Counted from the first letter of the stretch, positions 7,931-19,010 are shown. The stretch is DNA of 64,000 nt from Pomphorhynchus laevis (GCA_012934845.2 WNNJ02001877.1:1-64000); one strand, 5' to 3'. The notes: generated by a model from the sequence alone, not told the origin. Numbers and translations are program-made.

Positions 7931-9110
7931 AATGAATTTGGACCGTTGAAATTCACATCAAACATACAAACACCAGCAAATTTCCTTGATATGACTATTT
8001 ACCGAGATATTAATGGAATATTAAGAACTACATTATACCAAAAGCCCGAAAGTAAGAGAGTTTACTTGCATGCGAAAAGTAATCACTTGATGTTCATTAA
8101 ACATAATCTTATTATGAATGAAGCCACACGAATTCTTAGATTGTGTAGTGAAAAAGCGGAAAAACAAAGTGGCTTAAGCAACTCAAACAAGATTTAGAAA
8201 AAAGAGGATATACAAATAGAGAAATTTATCAAAATTTCAAAAAAGCGCATAATAAAAACAAGCCATCAATTAGCCCTTCCAAGCCATCTTCTTTATATTC
8301 TTACTAAAGGGTAAGAATATAAAGAAGAACGATATTCAGATATATATACCCTATCACCCAGCAATTCCTAACCTACAAAAGGATATCATGTATGGTATAA
8401 ATAGTCAACGAGCAAAACTTGGAAGGGCTAATTTGTCGATTAGGATCATTCATAAATCTCCTAATACTATTAAAAAGACATTAGTTAGAAACAAATTGGA
8501 AAAAACGTTCGACAATTAGAAAAATGAATGCACGAAATGTAACCGACGGAACACAAAATGTTGCATACAAATAAAGGAAACCAACAAAATAATTAGTTCA
8601 ACCACAGGACTCAAATATATTCGAAAACCAACAAACTGTGCCTCAAAAGTTATCATTTATGAGGCCACATGTAGCATCTGCGGTGTACAATGTGAACATT
8701 AGATTAAACAATCGACGAAGCGATTTGAATAAAAGAATGATACACCGTGATGCGGTGGTAAATCATTGTGTATCTAACACACGACAATGAAAAAAGGGAT
8801 GTCTTTGATTATGTTGTCATTGATTCAGATCTAATGTCAATTTTGCAATTGTGGATGAATATTGTCATTGATTGTCATTGATTGAATAATTGTCAATCAA
8901 TGGTCTAAATCAATTGTCATTGATTCAGATCTAAATGAAAGCGAACATCGCAAAAAACAGGAGCAACGATGGATTGGCCAACTGATGACCGATCAAGGAA
9001 AGGGAATCAACATAGATCACTGTTACAACTGGCGTTTAATTGAAGATTATCCATAAAAAGTTATTCTACTCTGCGAACCAACATTTTTTATGTTAGTTTA
9101 CATAAAAAAT
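7930..9110 (+). mobile_element. 5'-truncated inverted copy of PLE-2
   Basis: This is the reverse complement of roughly 5.89-6.93 kb, so the two copies lie head to head. It begins within the RT (FGPLKFTSNIQTPANFLD) and runs through the thumb and nuclease. It has extra inserts at 8269-8303 and 8860-8930 that the sister copy lacks. A truncated inverted copy upstream of a longer one is a known Penelope configuration. Confidence 0.8.
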
Positions 9111-9751
9111 GTTAGTTAATATTTTTGAACACAAATCAAAAAGCAATTTTTTTGCCATAGCTTTTTCAAATAACAGAAAAGCTACATAAATCGCGTTCTA
9201 TTAAGAGATGGACACGCTGTTGAACCGAAAAATTCACGCTGATTATATCTCAAAATTCTTTTATTTGTAAATATGATTTCTATTCAGAGCTATATGTCAT
9301 CACTTGTCCAATCGTTTTGAGCTTAAACTCTTTTTTGTTGTCAACAAGGAAAAATTATCAACATTATATAATTATCTCTTTACGAGTGATTTGGCTTTCT
9401 GTTTTTTTATCGCTATATTGAAATCACATTATTAATTTTGAAGGTCTTTTATAATCTTAAATTTGATACTACTATTTATATTAAAAATACAAATTTGCTG
9501 ACTTAAATATTAGCATATTTGCAAATACCATTTGTGATGGTAGAATGTAGCAATTAAAATGACCACATTAATGTTTTATTTCAATTACAATTCTAATTAC
9601 GAGTTTTTTCAAATGCAAGCTGTCTAGAAAGCAGATATTACGAACCTTTATATCCTTGCCTCGATAGATACATTCATCCAGACGTTCTGATATTTTTACA
9701 AATTTTCAAGACTATTTCAATGCTATCACTCGAATGACTGCTTATATTTAG
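9111..9751. other. AT-rich stretch, probably Dicer intron
   Basis: No coding signal is visible on either strand. A short perfect palindrome (CATTTTTTATG...CATAAAAAATG) lies near 9084-9113. It ends at the splice acceptor of the first recognisable Dicer exon. The exon coding the FLGDA part of RNase IIIb should lie upstream but I could not find it in the window. Confidence 0.5.
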
Positions 9752-12700
9752 GAGAATTAACTGACTTACGGTCATCACTCGTCAGTAATAAGGTGTTCTC
9801 ATATCTTGCTGTTAAAAATGGAATGCATAGATATTTTAAATGTAATTCCCCGCCACTTATGATAATTGTAGATCGTTATATACAACAGTTGCAAGACATA
9901 GCTGAGGAAGACCTTCTTCTAGACGATGATGTAATATCTGATGCTACAAACACTTTAATTAATTATATTTTGTAGATATGGGAATATGATGCTTGTTTAA
10001 ATACTTTTGGTGACGAAGACGACTTAAACGAAGTCTTAACAACAGAAGAATCAACTGAAATTCCTAAATGTTTGGCGGATTTGTTCGAAGCTTTAGCTGG
10101 AGCCATATTTATCGACGCACATTTTTGTATGACTACCGTATGGAATGTTTATTACGAAATGATGAAATCCCTAATAGGTAAGAGTTAACTTATTTCATTA
10201 ATAGGCATCAACCTAGAGACATATTACTTACGCCTTGTCCTACGATAATGTTTTTTACACTATATTTCTAATCAAATATTTCGTTACATTGCTTTTTTAT
10301 CCTACTGTGCTGATTTATGCAAACAAGAGAACAAGAGAACCAATTGCCTTAAAGGGATTCGGTTCTATATAACTTTGATATCATAAAACTTAATTGTATA
10401 GTTTAAGTTTGGAGATTATGATTGAGTACCGCATATGATGTTATATGATGCTCGAGCATCATATAACATCATTCTGGTGTGCAGTAGTCGTTTAATTTGA
10501 TTTAATTTAATGATATCATGGTAAAATTTGGTGTAGCGCCGAAATGTGACAAGTTACTCAAAACTCGATTACGGTGAGACTGTCACGTGCTCCGCGCTGA
10601 TAAAGACATACAAGCAAGGATGAGGTTCGACCTCAAAGTGGAAGGAAAGCGCCGTAAAGTAAGACCAAAACAGCATTGAATCGACACTATAAGCCGAGAT
10701 TTAGCGGACGTTGGTCTGCAACCAAGAGACGCCGTAGATTGCATGAAGTAGAAATAGTATTCCCAAGTAGAGGACCCTGCCACTATACGGGACAAGCGCT
10801 GAAGAAAAAGAAGAAGAGTTGTCGTTTAATTTGAACCATTTAACACGTCCGGTCACATTTCCTGCATTTAATTTGATAAATTTAGAAAAATATTTAAGTT
10901 TTTGACATCCAAATAAAAGTTGCGTATTTACTGCGTTATTATTGTGTTATTGTTACTGAGTAATCATTACTGCACAATGATATGGCACAGTTGACATTCT
11001 TTAAATTGACATAAGTTTAAGTCATTTAATATATTAAATTATGCATAGCATTGTCTCGGTAAACTATGGCCATTTGTCATTATTTTGCCAAATGTTAGAT
11101 CGTGAAGGCAATCTTAATCCAATTTACTCCCGGCATTGCGATCATTAACATATCGAAGATCACTTTCGGATAATCCTAGGTGTTCGGTGGTAAGTTTTGA
11201 GATTTGCTCTTTCTCTATATACTATGGTCTACTATGGAAACCTTGGTACACAGGCGCCTAGGTACCTATCCAGAAAGCTCAGCATCAAACCCCTAAATAA
11301 ATAAACTTTTTCTATGCATCCACAGAACTTGTATTAGCCACATCAACTGACTAACTTCAATATTAAGAAGCAGGGCCATTAAACTGCGAGATTCTCGTAA
11401 ATGTCTGAGCTCTTAATTTTATCTCTAAGTCTTAGATCGGTCAGACTATGAAATACCCACATGTTGGTCGCGGGTATTTGTGATTCTAGTACTTGAAATT
11501 ATGTTGGTCATTATCCAGAATTTATGACAAACATCATAACTTCGGAGAAGCAGTGACTTTACTCCGAGCTTATGCCAGATACCCAAATACCTAACCTAAC
11601 CTGCTACCAATGTAAATGAATATTATTTCGGTCGCCTGAAAAATCAGTAAATTTACTCCGAGTTTATTTCAGATTTCCGACTTCCTAAGATATCTCTAAG
11701 GTTTAAACCGACCACACCGCGGAGGAACCTCAATTCAGTCACCTGTATCCGAGATCTTATCATTTCGGCCATAACACAAAGCTCATGACCATAGGTAAAA
11801 ATAGGAACAAAGATTGCGTAGTAAACCAAAAGCTTCCCTTGAAGACTCAACATCTGCTTCACGACGAGAGACCTGCACAAAGAACGCATTGCTGCGTTAG
11901 CTGCACAGATTCGATTCTCAATATCTCTGATGTTCCTGTCGTCTTTCAAGAACAAGACCCCAACATAAATGAAATCCTTCACATAAGGAAAAAACTTTTC
12001 TCCAATCCAGAGTGACATTGACACCTGAGTCCGAGACGAACACATAGAGACAGTCATCGATATACTAATTAAAATCCCTATCGCATTGCATTCCATCGTA
12101 AATCAATTTAGCAGACGTTGTAAGTCTTCAGGACGAGAAGCCAACAAAACAAAATTATCTAAAAAAGCAAAGATGGTATCCAGATGGAACCGAACTGAAA
12201 GCCGACATCCTCAGATAATCCGGTCTCGTAATTTTGTCCATGTATACAAAGAATAAAAGTAAAGACTAAGGACAACGCTGACGAAGCCTACTAGAAATGA
12301 TTAAGACTTCCTACGTAGAACACGAACACAACTCATATCTTGTACATACATATAAGTCACAGCTATCCGAAGACAGTGTGGTACACAATACTCCCTTAGT
12401 ACCTCCCACAACCTTCAAAGAAAGTCGAAAGAGTCAAGAGCCAATCCGTAGTACTAGAAACTGGTCGAAATCCGCATTGTTCCTCTTGCAACTGTCCCTC
12501 AACTATAAGCTGTATCCTTAACTCAAGAATATTAGCAAATAGCTTACCAGTTTGGCTAAGAAGAGTGATGCCCCGATAATCGAAACACACTATTCGGTCA
12601 CCTTTTTTAAAGATCGGTACCATCGCCCTAGTTCAACACTCACTAGTTACCTTGCCCGACTTCAATGCAGTGTCCTTTAAAGATTCAGGTCGAATCTCAT

Positions 12701-14632
12701 CTACTCCAGAAGACTTGGTATTACGAATTTTTTTAACAACAGCAACGAACTCTTCCAAAGAGATAGGCTCTTCCGTTGATTGTAAAGGCTCTACTTCAAT
12801 TTAGTTTCCATTCTAGTTTCGTTCCATTCTAGTTTCGATATTTCAATCGAAACTAGACAATTTGATTTTAAAATTTGACAAGAAAATTTAAATGTTATCC
12901 CAAGAATATAGAAATTAAACGTTAAATTTACATCACTATCAACATTTACAACATTAATATACATCACTGGCTGCTCCAGTGGTGTAGATATACATTTATG
13001 TATGTTACTTTAGGTAGGGAATCGTATTTTAATGATCTATTAGAAACCTACATTATTGTGTGATCTGCTAGCCGGATTACTGTTTTTCATGATGCCACTT
13101 AAAATGAATGTTTTTTTTATTTAACTCTTATGGATCTATGAGCTTAAATTCGTCTGATTATGGCGCGATATTATCATTACTGGTATTGTTCCTATTTTTG
13201 ATTCAGCAGGACGCTACTAATCAGCCTGGGTTGGTCTCATCAGCTGCTGACTCAGACCTACATTTCACGTTTCCACTTTTATTACCTGCTTACTCCAGTG
13301 GTGTAATATCTGCTTACTCCAGACAGCCACCCACATGTAATATCTGCTTACTCCAGGCAGCCATCCACCAGGCAGGCTGCTCCAGTGGTATAAATATACA
13401 TTTATTTTTATTACTTTATACCGAAAGACAATATATTACTTTATCGCTGGCATATCACAAACCTAAGATATGTTTCAGATAGATCGTTAAAATATGAACC
13501 CCTACCAAAATTAATATACATAAATATATATCTACACCACTGGAGCAGCCAACCTAGTGGATGTATCGTTGAAACACGATACAGACGTCCTAAGTTCGAA
13601 TCCGATCATCACCAGTGTACGGAGTAAGCAGATAATACGGTTAAAACGTTAAATGCAGGTCTGGGTCAGCAGCTGATGATACCCATCCAGGTTTATTAGT
13701 AGCGTCATGCTGTATCAATAGTAAGCCATACCTGTGAGGATAATGTCGTGCCACAATCAGAAGAAATTTTCAATATTTCGTATTATAACCGAGAACATTG
13801 CTAGAAAACGAAATATTGAAGATATGTTTAATTCTTAAATCCTTTCGACAGCTATCATATTTGGTTAAATAACGATAATAATTGATTTTAATTGCAGGAA
13901 TAATCAGGAAATAAATTTCTTAATAAATTATAAATTCATTTATCATTGGTTTTATTAACTTGTAACACCAGTGTTTGACATCATTATAATAAATATAATT
14001 TTTGTTCTTCTTAAAGTGTAAAATATATATGTTCATTTTTTAAAAGAACATATATTTTATCAATTTTCAAACGTTATTTAAGGATTACAGAGTTAAGCTG
14101 TCTGAAATCATTTTTAACATATCGTTGTGATTATCTACAATCACATCCTAATGAGATGTTTGACCAATGTCATTAAAACTTCATTTTTACAGTAATGACT
14201 TACAACACGTCAAACATATCTTAATGACATGTTTGACACTTATAATGCTTGCAGTTTGCGTGTTTGAATGTTATACATAAGTTTCATTTTCCTTATAAAT
14301 TTCTTTAGATTTATTTTTCTCCTAAAATTATATTTTTTAAGACAAATTCTCAAAATCTATACCAAAATCACCAATTCGCCAACTTCTAGAAGCATTTCAA
14401 GGAGAGATTCGTTATTCGTAAGTTAACCAAACATGTAAAATATGATTTATTATATTTAATGTTTAAAAGATCGGTGGAGCGAATTCCTGACGGCAGAGCC
14501 AAAGTAATACTTAAACTAGACAAGGGTAACGGCGAGCATATGCAGTTTCGTGGTATTGCGCGAACAAGGAAGCTGGCACGAACAGCTGCTGCTCAAAATG
14601 CATTGCGACACTTACAAGCGTTCAGTAATTAA
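9752..14632 (+). CDS. Dicer, C-terminal end (RNase IIIb and dsRNA-binding domain)
   Basis: Dicer cuts long dsRNA and hairpins into small RNAs in the cytoplasm. Four exons join in phase: 9752-9930, 9976-10177, 14342-14417 and 14470-14632, all with GT-AG junctions, giving about 206 residues. The first exon has GELTDLRSSLVSN, then YLAVKNGMHRYFK, the middle of RNase IIIb. The second has CLADLFEALAGAIFID with the catalytic Asp and Glu, then TVWNVYYEMMKSLI. The third and fourth carry SIPKSPIRQLLEAF and the dsRBD with GIARTRKLARTAAAQNALRH. The order and spacing match animal Dicer to its end. Upstream exons (helicase, PAZ, RNase IIIa) are not seen. AATAAA occurs at 14632-14637 and 14705-14710. Introns are 45, 4164 and 52 nt. 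Confidence 0.88.
10540..10816 (+). mobile_element. 3' end of an RTE-type LINE
   Basis: In translation it resembles the C-terminus of the intact element at 24-27 kb: RFDLKVEGKRRKVRPKQ, then ISRDLADVGLQPRDAVD and DPATIRDKR, ending in a stop and an AAG-rich tail. It has stops and differs much from the intact copy, so it is an older, 5'-truncated insertion in the Dicer intron. Confidence 0.75.
11335..11450 (-). mobile_element. Short decayed LINE fragment
   Basis: Minus-strand translation gives a weak match to the block SDI-x-ELGVEPLLL-x-IE found C-terminal to RT in the neighbouring LINE family. It may be a separate small insertion. The surrounding 10817-11640 shows nothing else. Confidence 0.3.
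11653..12800 (-). mobile_element. LINE-c fragment (RT and C-terminal region)
   Basis: Minus-strand frames at 12396-12623 give VPIFKKGDRIVCFDYRGITL and LQEEQCGFRP, RT motifs, and at 11653-12096 give AAMRSLCRSLVVKQMLSL, FTYGHELCVM and ELRFLRGVVGLNLRD, the post-RT block. The same family recurs at 19.3-22.1 kb with high identity. The element is broken by frame changes. It sits antisense to Dicer in the large intron. Clade is uncertain; the C-terminal block resembles RTE or Rex-like LINEs of animals. Confidence 0.75.
12965..13080 (-). mobile_element. Partial SINE copy
   Basis: It shares GGCTGCTCCAGTGGTGTAGA and the following TATACATTTATGT block with the left arm of the SINE pair, so it is a third, truncated copy in the same orientation. 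Confidence 0.5.
13145..13395 (-). mobile_element. SINE-like copy, left arm of an inverted pair
   Basis: Reverse complement of the copy at 13530-13770 with moderate divergence; shared blocks include ACGCTACTAATCAGCCTGGG and GGCTGCTCCAGTGGT. It contains a small internal duplication (TAATATCTGCTTACTCCAG repeated near 13305 and 13340). Confidence 0.65.
13530..13770 (+). mobile_element. tRNA-derived SINE, right arm of an inverted pair
   Basis: It begins ACCACTGGAGCAGCCAACCTAGTGG and has AGTTCGAATCC at 13593-13603, an exact match to the polymerase III B-box pattern; an A-box-like AACCTAGTGGATG lies about 40 bp upstream (13551). The 3' body is shared with the left arm. The pair could form a long hairpin in the Dicer pre-mRNA. 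Confidence 0.65.
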
Positions 14633-15461
14633 ATAAATTGTGTATTTTGAAATCGTTAATTTTATTGTATCATGTTTGCTTTTATGTCAGTTCTTGTTGT
14701 CGATAATAAACTTTTCATTGAATTATGATGATATCTTTGTATCTAAATAATAAGTTCACAAACTTTGATAATTTGTTAACATATATGTGTTAAACACATT
14801 AAATACTAAAGACTTAAATGTCTTAAGTTTTCTTTGAAAAGAGTGCGCCAAGTCATTTAAGTTTTATATATAGAGTAATGATAATTATTCCTAAGTTTTC
14901 AAATTACTTTATTGCTGGCTAGCTTGCAGCTTTCCTTGTTAATAAATTAAACTGTAGAATTCAGTCTGTCAAATGTATCCTTACAGCGCAAATAACACTA
15001 CACAGTTAACGGAAGTAAGTTACAGTTGGTATTAGTAAAATTAAGTTATAAGAAAGGATATGTTAAATGTCTAATTGAAGAAATTAATAAATAGAAGTCG
15101 CACTATAAACTCTCTCTCACTAATATGATCATTTCATCCTTACAATAGCTATTTAAATATGTTTAGATTGTGTAGACCGTTAGGTTAAAACGTCGTATTT
15201 AAACGTGCAAAATCGAATATATTTCAAAAGGATATTTGTTGCTCCAATATTCTTGATTACTAGACTTAGCATCAGGTATAATAGACATAATAACAGAAAG
15301 TCGTTTAATGACTAACTCGTTACAATAAATAAAATACCAATTTGTTTCAAAAATTATGTATATCTAATAGTAACATATTCTTATAACATATTTTGTGATC
15401 GTTTTATTAGATTGTTAAATTATTTAATTACTTTGTTTTATTGCTTGCAGATAAATCGAAA
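14633..15461. other. Intergenic region and possible 5' UTR/intron of the next gene
   Basis: AT-rich, no coding signal. The end (TTTTATTGCTTGCAG at 15436-15450) looks like a splice acceptor 11 nt before the next gene's ATG, so an untranslated first exon probably lies within this stretch. Confidence 0.5.
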
Positions 15462-18272
15462 ATGACATACCAGCAGCGTCCCAGTGAGATTAATTGTGGC
15501 TTAAATGTAATCGGAATGCAAGAAACTATGAGAAAAGTGGCAAAGTTAGGCAAACCGTCCGATTCCAATAACAGGGAGGAAGTTAATACTAAAGCAGCAA
15601 ACTATTTACGTGACTTATGTAAGCATTTTCTAGCACTTAACGATACTAATTTACCGGCAATTGCCCATCCTTTTACCAAGTCGTTGGATAAGCTCTTCTA
15701 TATTCATTCTGCTTGCTTTTTCAATCAAATAAATATTGATTGGATCTTAGCGGTAAGGCGCATTATGCAACAAATCGGCAGTGATAATGCCGTCGATCTG
15801 CAAATATTGGCAACGTTTTTGAAGCATGTATGCGACAATTGTAATAAGGAAAACAATAGCCTTCCTGACAATGGTTATTGGATGCAAAAAAAATTCGCGT
15901 TATTTGAATGGAATCCAGAAATGTTTACAAATTTCCTTAATACCAATAGTACCCATATTGCAGCAATTCATTTGTGGAGTGCGTGTGTATTCATATTTGG
16001 AGCTGTATTACAACGTAGTATAAGATCAAATAAATTAATTAAAGAATTTCTGCGATATTCCACAGAAATAGTAGTAAACAGACATGTTGGATTAGATAGC
16101 GTCAGAATTTTGCTTCTTACATCATGGAAACGGCTTTGTCAATATATTCAAAGCAACGAAATGTACGGTTTTGATTTATTAACGAATTTTCAATTGATGA
16201 TTCCGTTCATTAAAAAAGAATCAATATTTAATGATAACACGATAGTCGACGTAACGAAAATTTATGTAAAATGTTGGATTCAAGCATGCCAGCAATTTGA
16301 AAGCGCTGATACGATACAGCAGATTAGCGATTGTAGGGTGAACTACTGTGAATTTATTAGTAGCATTTCCGAATCGGGTATACGTATAATGAATATAATA
16401 CAAAAACATTCGTTTCGACGCTTACAAAAACTTGTCGATGATCGTGTTCGTGGTATGTTCAGAATATTTTCCGATACTTACTCACCGAATAATATTTTTT
16501 CAATTTGGATTCAACCTTGGATTAATGTATTATCCAAATTACAAAATGATCGTTCAGACAATAGTTTTCTTCAATGCATAGTTAACTTTATATCAACGTG
16601 TCCAAATGAGGTTCTAGAATATAAATTGAAAGATCCTACGATTAATTGCTGTTGTCTGGCAGGACTTCTATATCAATGTAATTACAACGATCAATGTGAG
16701 CATAAAAGTAATCAAGCATTACTCATGAGAATGATTGAAATAATAATGAAATGCCATTCTTGTTTTGAGATGCTATTAAATCAAATTGACGAGTCCCTTA
16801 CCAAGTATTTTATAGTTTGGAGTCTAATTACTAATAAACTGTCGCAGGATCAGTGTCATGGGAATCAGTCGCTGCCATTGTCAATAATGAAAAAGCTGAT
16901 ATCCAATTCTATTCGATACAATACAGGTGACCATGAGTTCAACAAAGCAGTTCATTCTCAAGTATATATTTCAATAAGTGAACGGTATCTATCAACCACT
17001 AGCGTTGCGGAAAACATTAATCATGTAACAGCGGATAAGCAAGCATTTAGGCATTTCCTCCTTAATCAGCTATGCTTGCACATTTCAAACGCTAGCGTCG
17101 TTAAGCAAACATGGAGTGGTGGTAGCTTATTCATCTTAGAGCTAATGAAATGCTTACAACTTTCAATCGAAACTCCTACATCAATATGTTGCCACAGCAG
17201 GCAAACCAATTCATCGTTAGCAACAACAATTACAAACTACGATAATCAAATGAAAAACACTCAGTACCAACAAACACCATTGGATGAAATCATTGATATG
17301 GTTTTAAAGGTTTGTCAATTAACTATAAAATATTTTAAAGATGTAGTTGGAAATTGCGCCAATACAGTGCTAACTTTTTTGAACGACAATTTGTTGATTA
17401 TGAAATTACTTAGTATTGTGTGCAAAATATACGATGATGCGTTGCAACGATTTACATTCCAGTCTCCTAGATGTATGCTTATATGCCAACAAGCTTGCAA
17501 TCTATGTTCAATTGCATACAATGTAATCTACACTCGATCACAACTTAAAAATCACCGCAACAGAAGAATGGTAGACAGTGAACTATGCACATTATTTGAA
17601 CGTGTGACTTACTGTGCCGAGGAATTCGCTTATTGCCGAACGTCCAAGGTCATAGAGGCGATGCATAAACTACGGTGGACAAAAAATCATTTAAGTGAAA
17701 GCAGCGGCTACAAAGATATCGATACAAGTATGCAAATTCGTGCCACCATTCTTCACCGAAGATACTGTGGGTCGCGTTCATGTCCTTATATTCATCGAAA
17801 TGCGGATCTAGCAGACACTAATCAATCAGAAACTGAAAACCTTGTATTTTCGCTTAATGACGTTCAAGAAGAAGATGAATATTCAATAGGTACTTATGAA
17901 TCCAGACCACCGCCACCCATTATACTGTATAAACGACCCGCAGATAATCATAGATCTGAGGTAGTTTCCGAAAAGTCTACCAAACACGAAAAACCATCTT
18001 CAAATGACGTAAACAATCGTATTCAAGTAAAAGATATTATACCTAAATGTATATTTGACTTGAGCAGTACAGAGAGTACAAAAGACGCAAATTCATCTAA
18101 TGAAACGATCATTGAATCCTTAACCGACAAGCAAGTCGATAAGTACAACGATATATCTGGATTAGGTTTTTTATACCCTTTCCAGCCAGGATTGGTAGAG
18201 AGAAAATACAAGCTTTCCTACGGTGATAAGCTTGTTCTTAAAGGTGGAAGATTAAAAGACATCACTAGATGA
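15462..18272 (+). CDS. Unrecognised large protein of about 936 residues
   Basis: I chose the ATG at 15462 (MTYQQRPSEI); the in-frame codon further upstream is TTG and belongs to a likely splice acceptor, TTGCTTGCAG. The frame is open for 936 codons with no intron, unlike the neighbouring Dicer. I do not recognise a family. The N-terminal 750 residues are leucine-, isoleucine- and cysteine-rich with helix-like periodicity, compatible with an alpha-helical repeat scaffold, which is inference. Cysteine clusters occur (NCCCLAGLLYQCNYNDQC, and CGSRSCPYIH near residue 770). The last 160 residues are acidic, Ser/Thr-rich and likely disordered (PPPPIILYKRP), ending KLVLKGGRLKDITR. No signal peptide or membrane segment is evident. 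A polyadenylation signal AATAAA lies at 18383-18388. Codon use and length make it a genuine host gene. Confidence 0.8.
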   Translation: MTYQQRPSEINCGLNVIGMQETMRKVAKLGKPSDSNNREEVNTKAANYLRDLCKHFLALNDTNLPAIAHPFTKSLDKLFYIHSACFFNQINIDWILAVRRIMQQIGSDNAVDLQILATFLKHVCDNCNKENNSLPDNGYWMQKKFALFEWNPEMFTNFLNTNSTHIAAIHLWSACVFIFGAVLQRSIRSNKLIKEFLRYSTEIVVNRHVGLDSVRILLLTSWKRLCQYIQSNEMYGFDLLTNFQLMIPFIKKESIFNDNTIVDVTKIYVKCWIQACQQFESADTIQQISDCRVNYCEFISSISESGIRIMNIIQKHSFRRLQKLVDDRVRGMFRIFSDTYSPNNIFSIWIQPWINVLSKLQNDRSDNSFLQCIVNFISTCPNEVLEYKLKDPTINCCCLAGLLYQCNYNDQCEHKSNQALLMRMIEIIMKCHSCFEMLLNQIDESLTKYFIVWSLITNKLSQDQCHGNQSLPLSIMKKLISNSIRYNTGDHEFNKAVHSQVYISISERYLSTTSVAENINHVTADKQAFRHFLLNQLCLHISNASVVKQTWSGGSLFILELMKCLQLSIETPTSICCHSRQTNSSLATTITNYDNQMKNTQYQQTPLDEIIDMVLKVCQLTIKYFKDVVGNCANTVLTFLNDNLLIMKLLSIVCKIYDDALQRFTFQSPRCMLICQQACNLCSIAYNVIYTRSQLKNHRNRRMVDSELCTLFERVTYCAEEFAYCRTSKVIEAMHKLRWTKNHLSESSGYKDIDTSMQIRATILHRRYCGSRSCPYIHRNADLADTNQSETENLVFSLNDVQEEDEYSIGTYESRPPPPIILYKRPADNHRSEVVSEKSTKHEKPSSNDVNNRIQVKDIIPKCIFDLSSTESTKDANSSNETIIESLTDKQVDKYNDISGLGFLYPFQPGLVERKYKLSYGDKLVLKGGRLKDITR

Positions 18273-18382
18273 TAAAAATTGTTAAATATTATTTTGTACA
18301 TTGTTAGGTTTGGAATTAAAATGTTGCATATTCAACTTCAAATTTTTTGAAAAATTTGTTATTAATTATTTTAAGTGCTTTT

Positions 18383-18388
18383 AATAAA
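18383..18388 (+). terminator. Polyadenylation signal
   Basis: AATAAA about 110 nt after the stop codon of the 936-residue gene. Confidence 0.5.
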
Positions 18389-18643
18389 CTCAATTCACTA
18401 ACTACTATTCTGGCCAGTTAAATTCTATTTAGGTTATCACAACAATATTAAAATTGATGACGTAACAAAAGCTAAGAGAGTGATCAGCCAAATCATAATT
18501 AAATTTGGCGAATACAAACTCTTTATTATGATCGTCAACACGTGTTTAGATCTTTCTGTCAGTTTAATCTATATATGAGCTATAGATTTCCGAAACATGT
18601 TGGAAATTCATATATTTCATTTATTCATATATGAGCTATCGAT

Positions 18644-18673
18644 TTTAAGCGATATTATATCGCTTAAAATCGA
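18644..18673. repeat. Short perfect palindrome
   Basis: CGATTTTAAGCGATA is followed directly by TATCGCTTAAAATCG. The surrounding 18.4-18.8 kb is AT-rich intergenic DNA without recognisable genes. Confidence 0.85.
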
Positions 18674-18792
18674 ACCTGTTGAAAATGTATACATTGGGAT
18701 TTGTTTAGATTACGATAGATCATACATTGTTTAAACTAGTAGAAGGCTTCAAACGAGTCAGCGAACTTCAAAAAGGCTTTGTACTCACTTAA

Positions 18793-19010
18793 CTTCAAAT
18801 CTGCTTTGGATGATGGATCAAATAGCGCTGACTATTCCATCAATTTTGACAACGTGGGGATAATTTCAACCAAATCTAACTTGCATGGTGAAGGAAATCT
18901 GCTTCAAATCAGCTTTGGATGATGGATCCCATAACGCTGACTATTCCATCAATTTTGACAACACGGGGATAATTTCAATCAAATCTAACTTGCATGGTGG
19001 AGGGAATAGT
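18793..19010 (+). repeat. Two tandem copies of a 109-bp unit
   Basis: CTTCAAATCTGCTTTGGATG recurs 109 bp downstream as CTTCAAATCAGCTTTGGATG, with the remainder of the unit nearly identical. Non-coding. Confidence 0.85.

Larger units (their letters stand above)
10178..14341 (+). other. Expanded Dicer intron packed with retroelements
   Basis: Donor GGTAAGAG at 10177-10184 and acceptor TTTTTTAAG ending at 14341. It holds an RTE 3' end, a LINE fragment, an inverted SINE pair and several palindromes (10435-10472 is a perfect 19-bp-arm palindrome without spacer). The stretches 10178-10540 and 13771-14341 contain nothing else I recognise. Confidence 0.8.

Noticed and set aside
12297-12521. Plus-strand frame repeated at 20244 as a conserved small protein
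   Set aside because: Antisense of LINE-c RT; both copies belong to the LINE.
15441-15461. Upstream in-frame start of the 936-residue protein (MLADKSK)
   Set aside because: The codon is TTG and lies within a splice acceptor-like TTGCTTGCAG; the ATG at 15462 is preferred.
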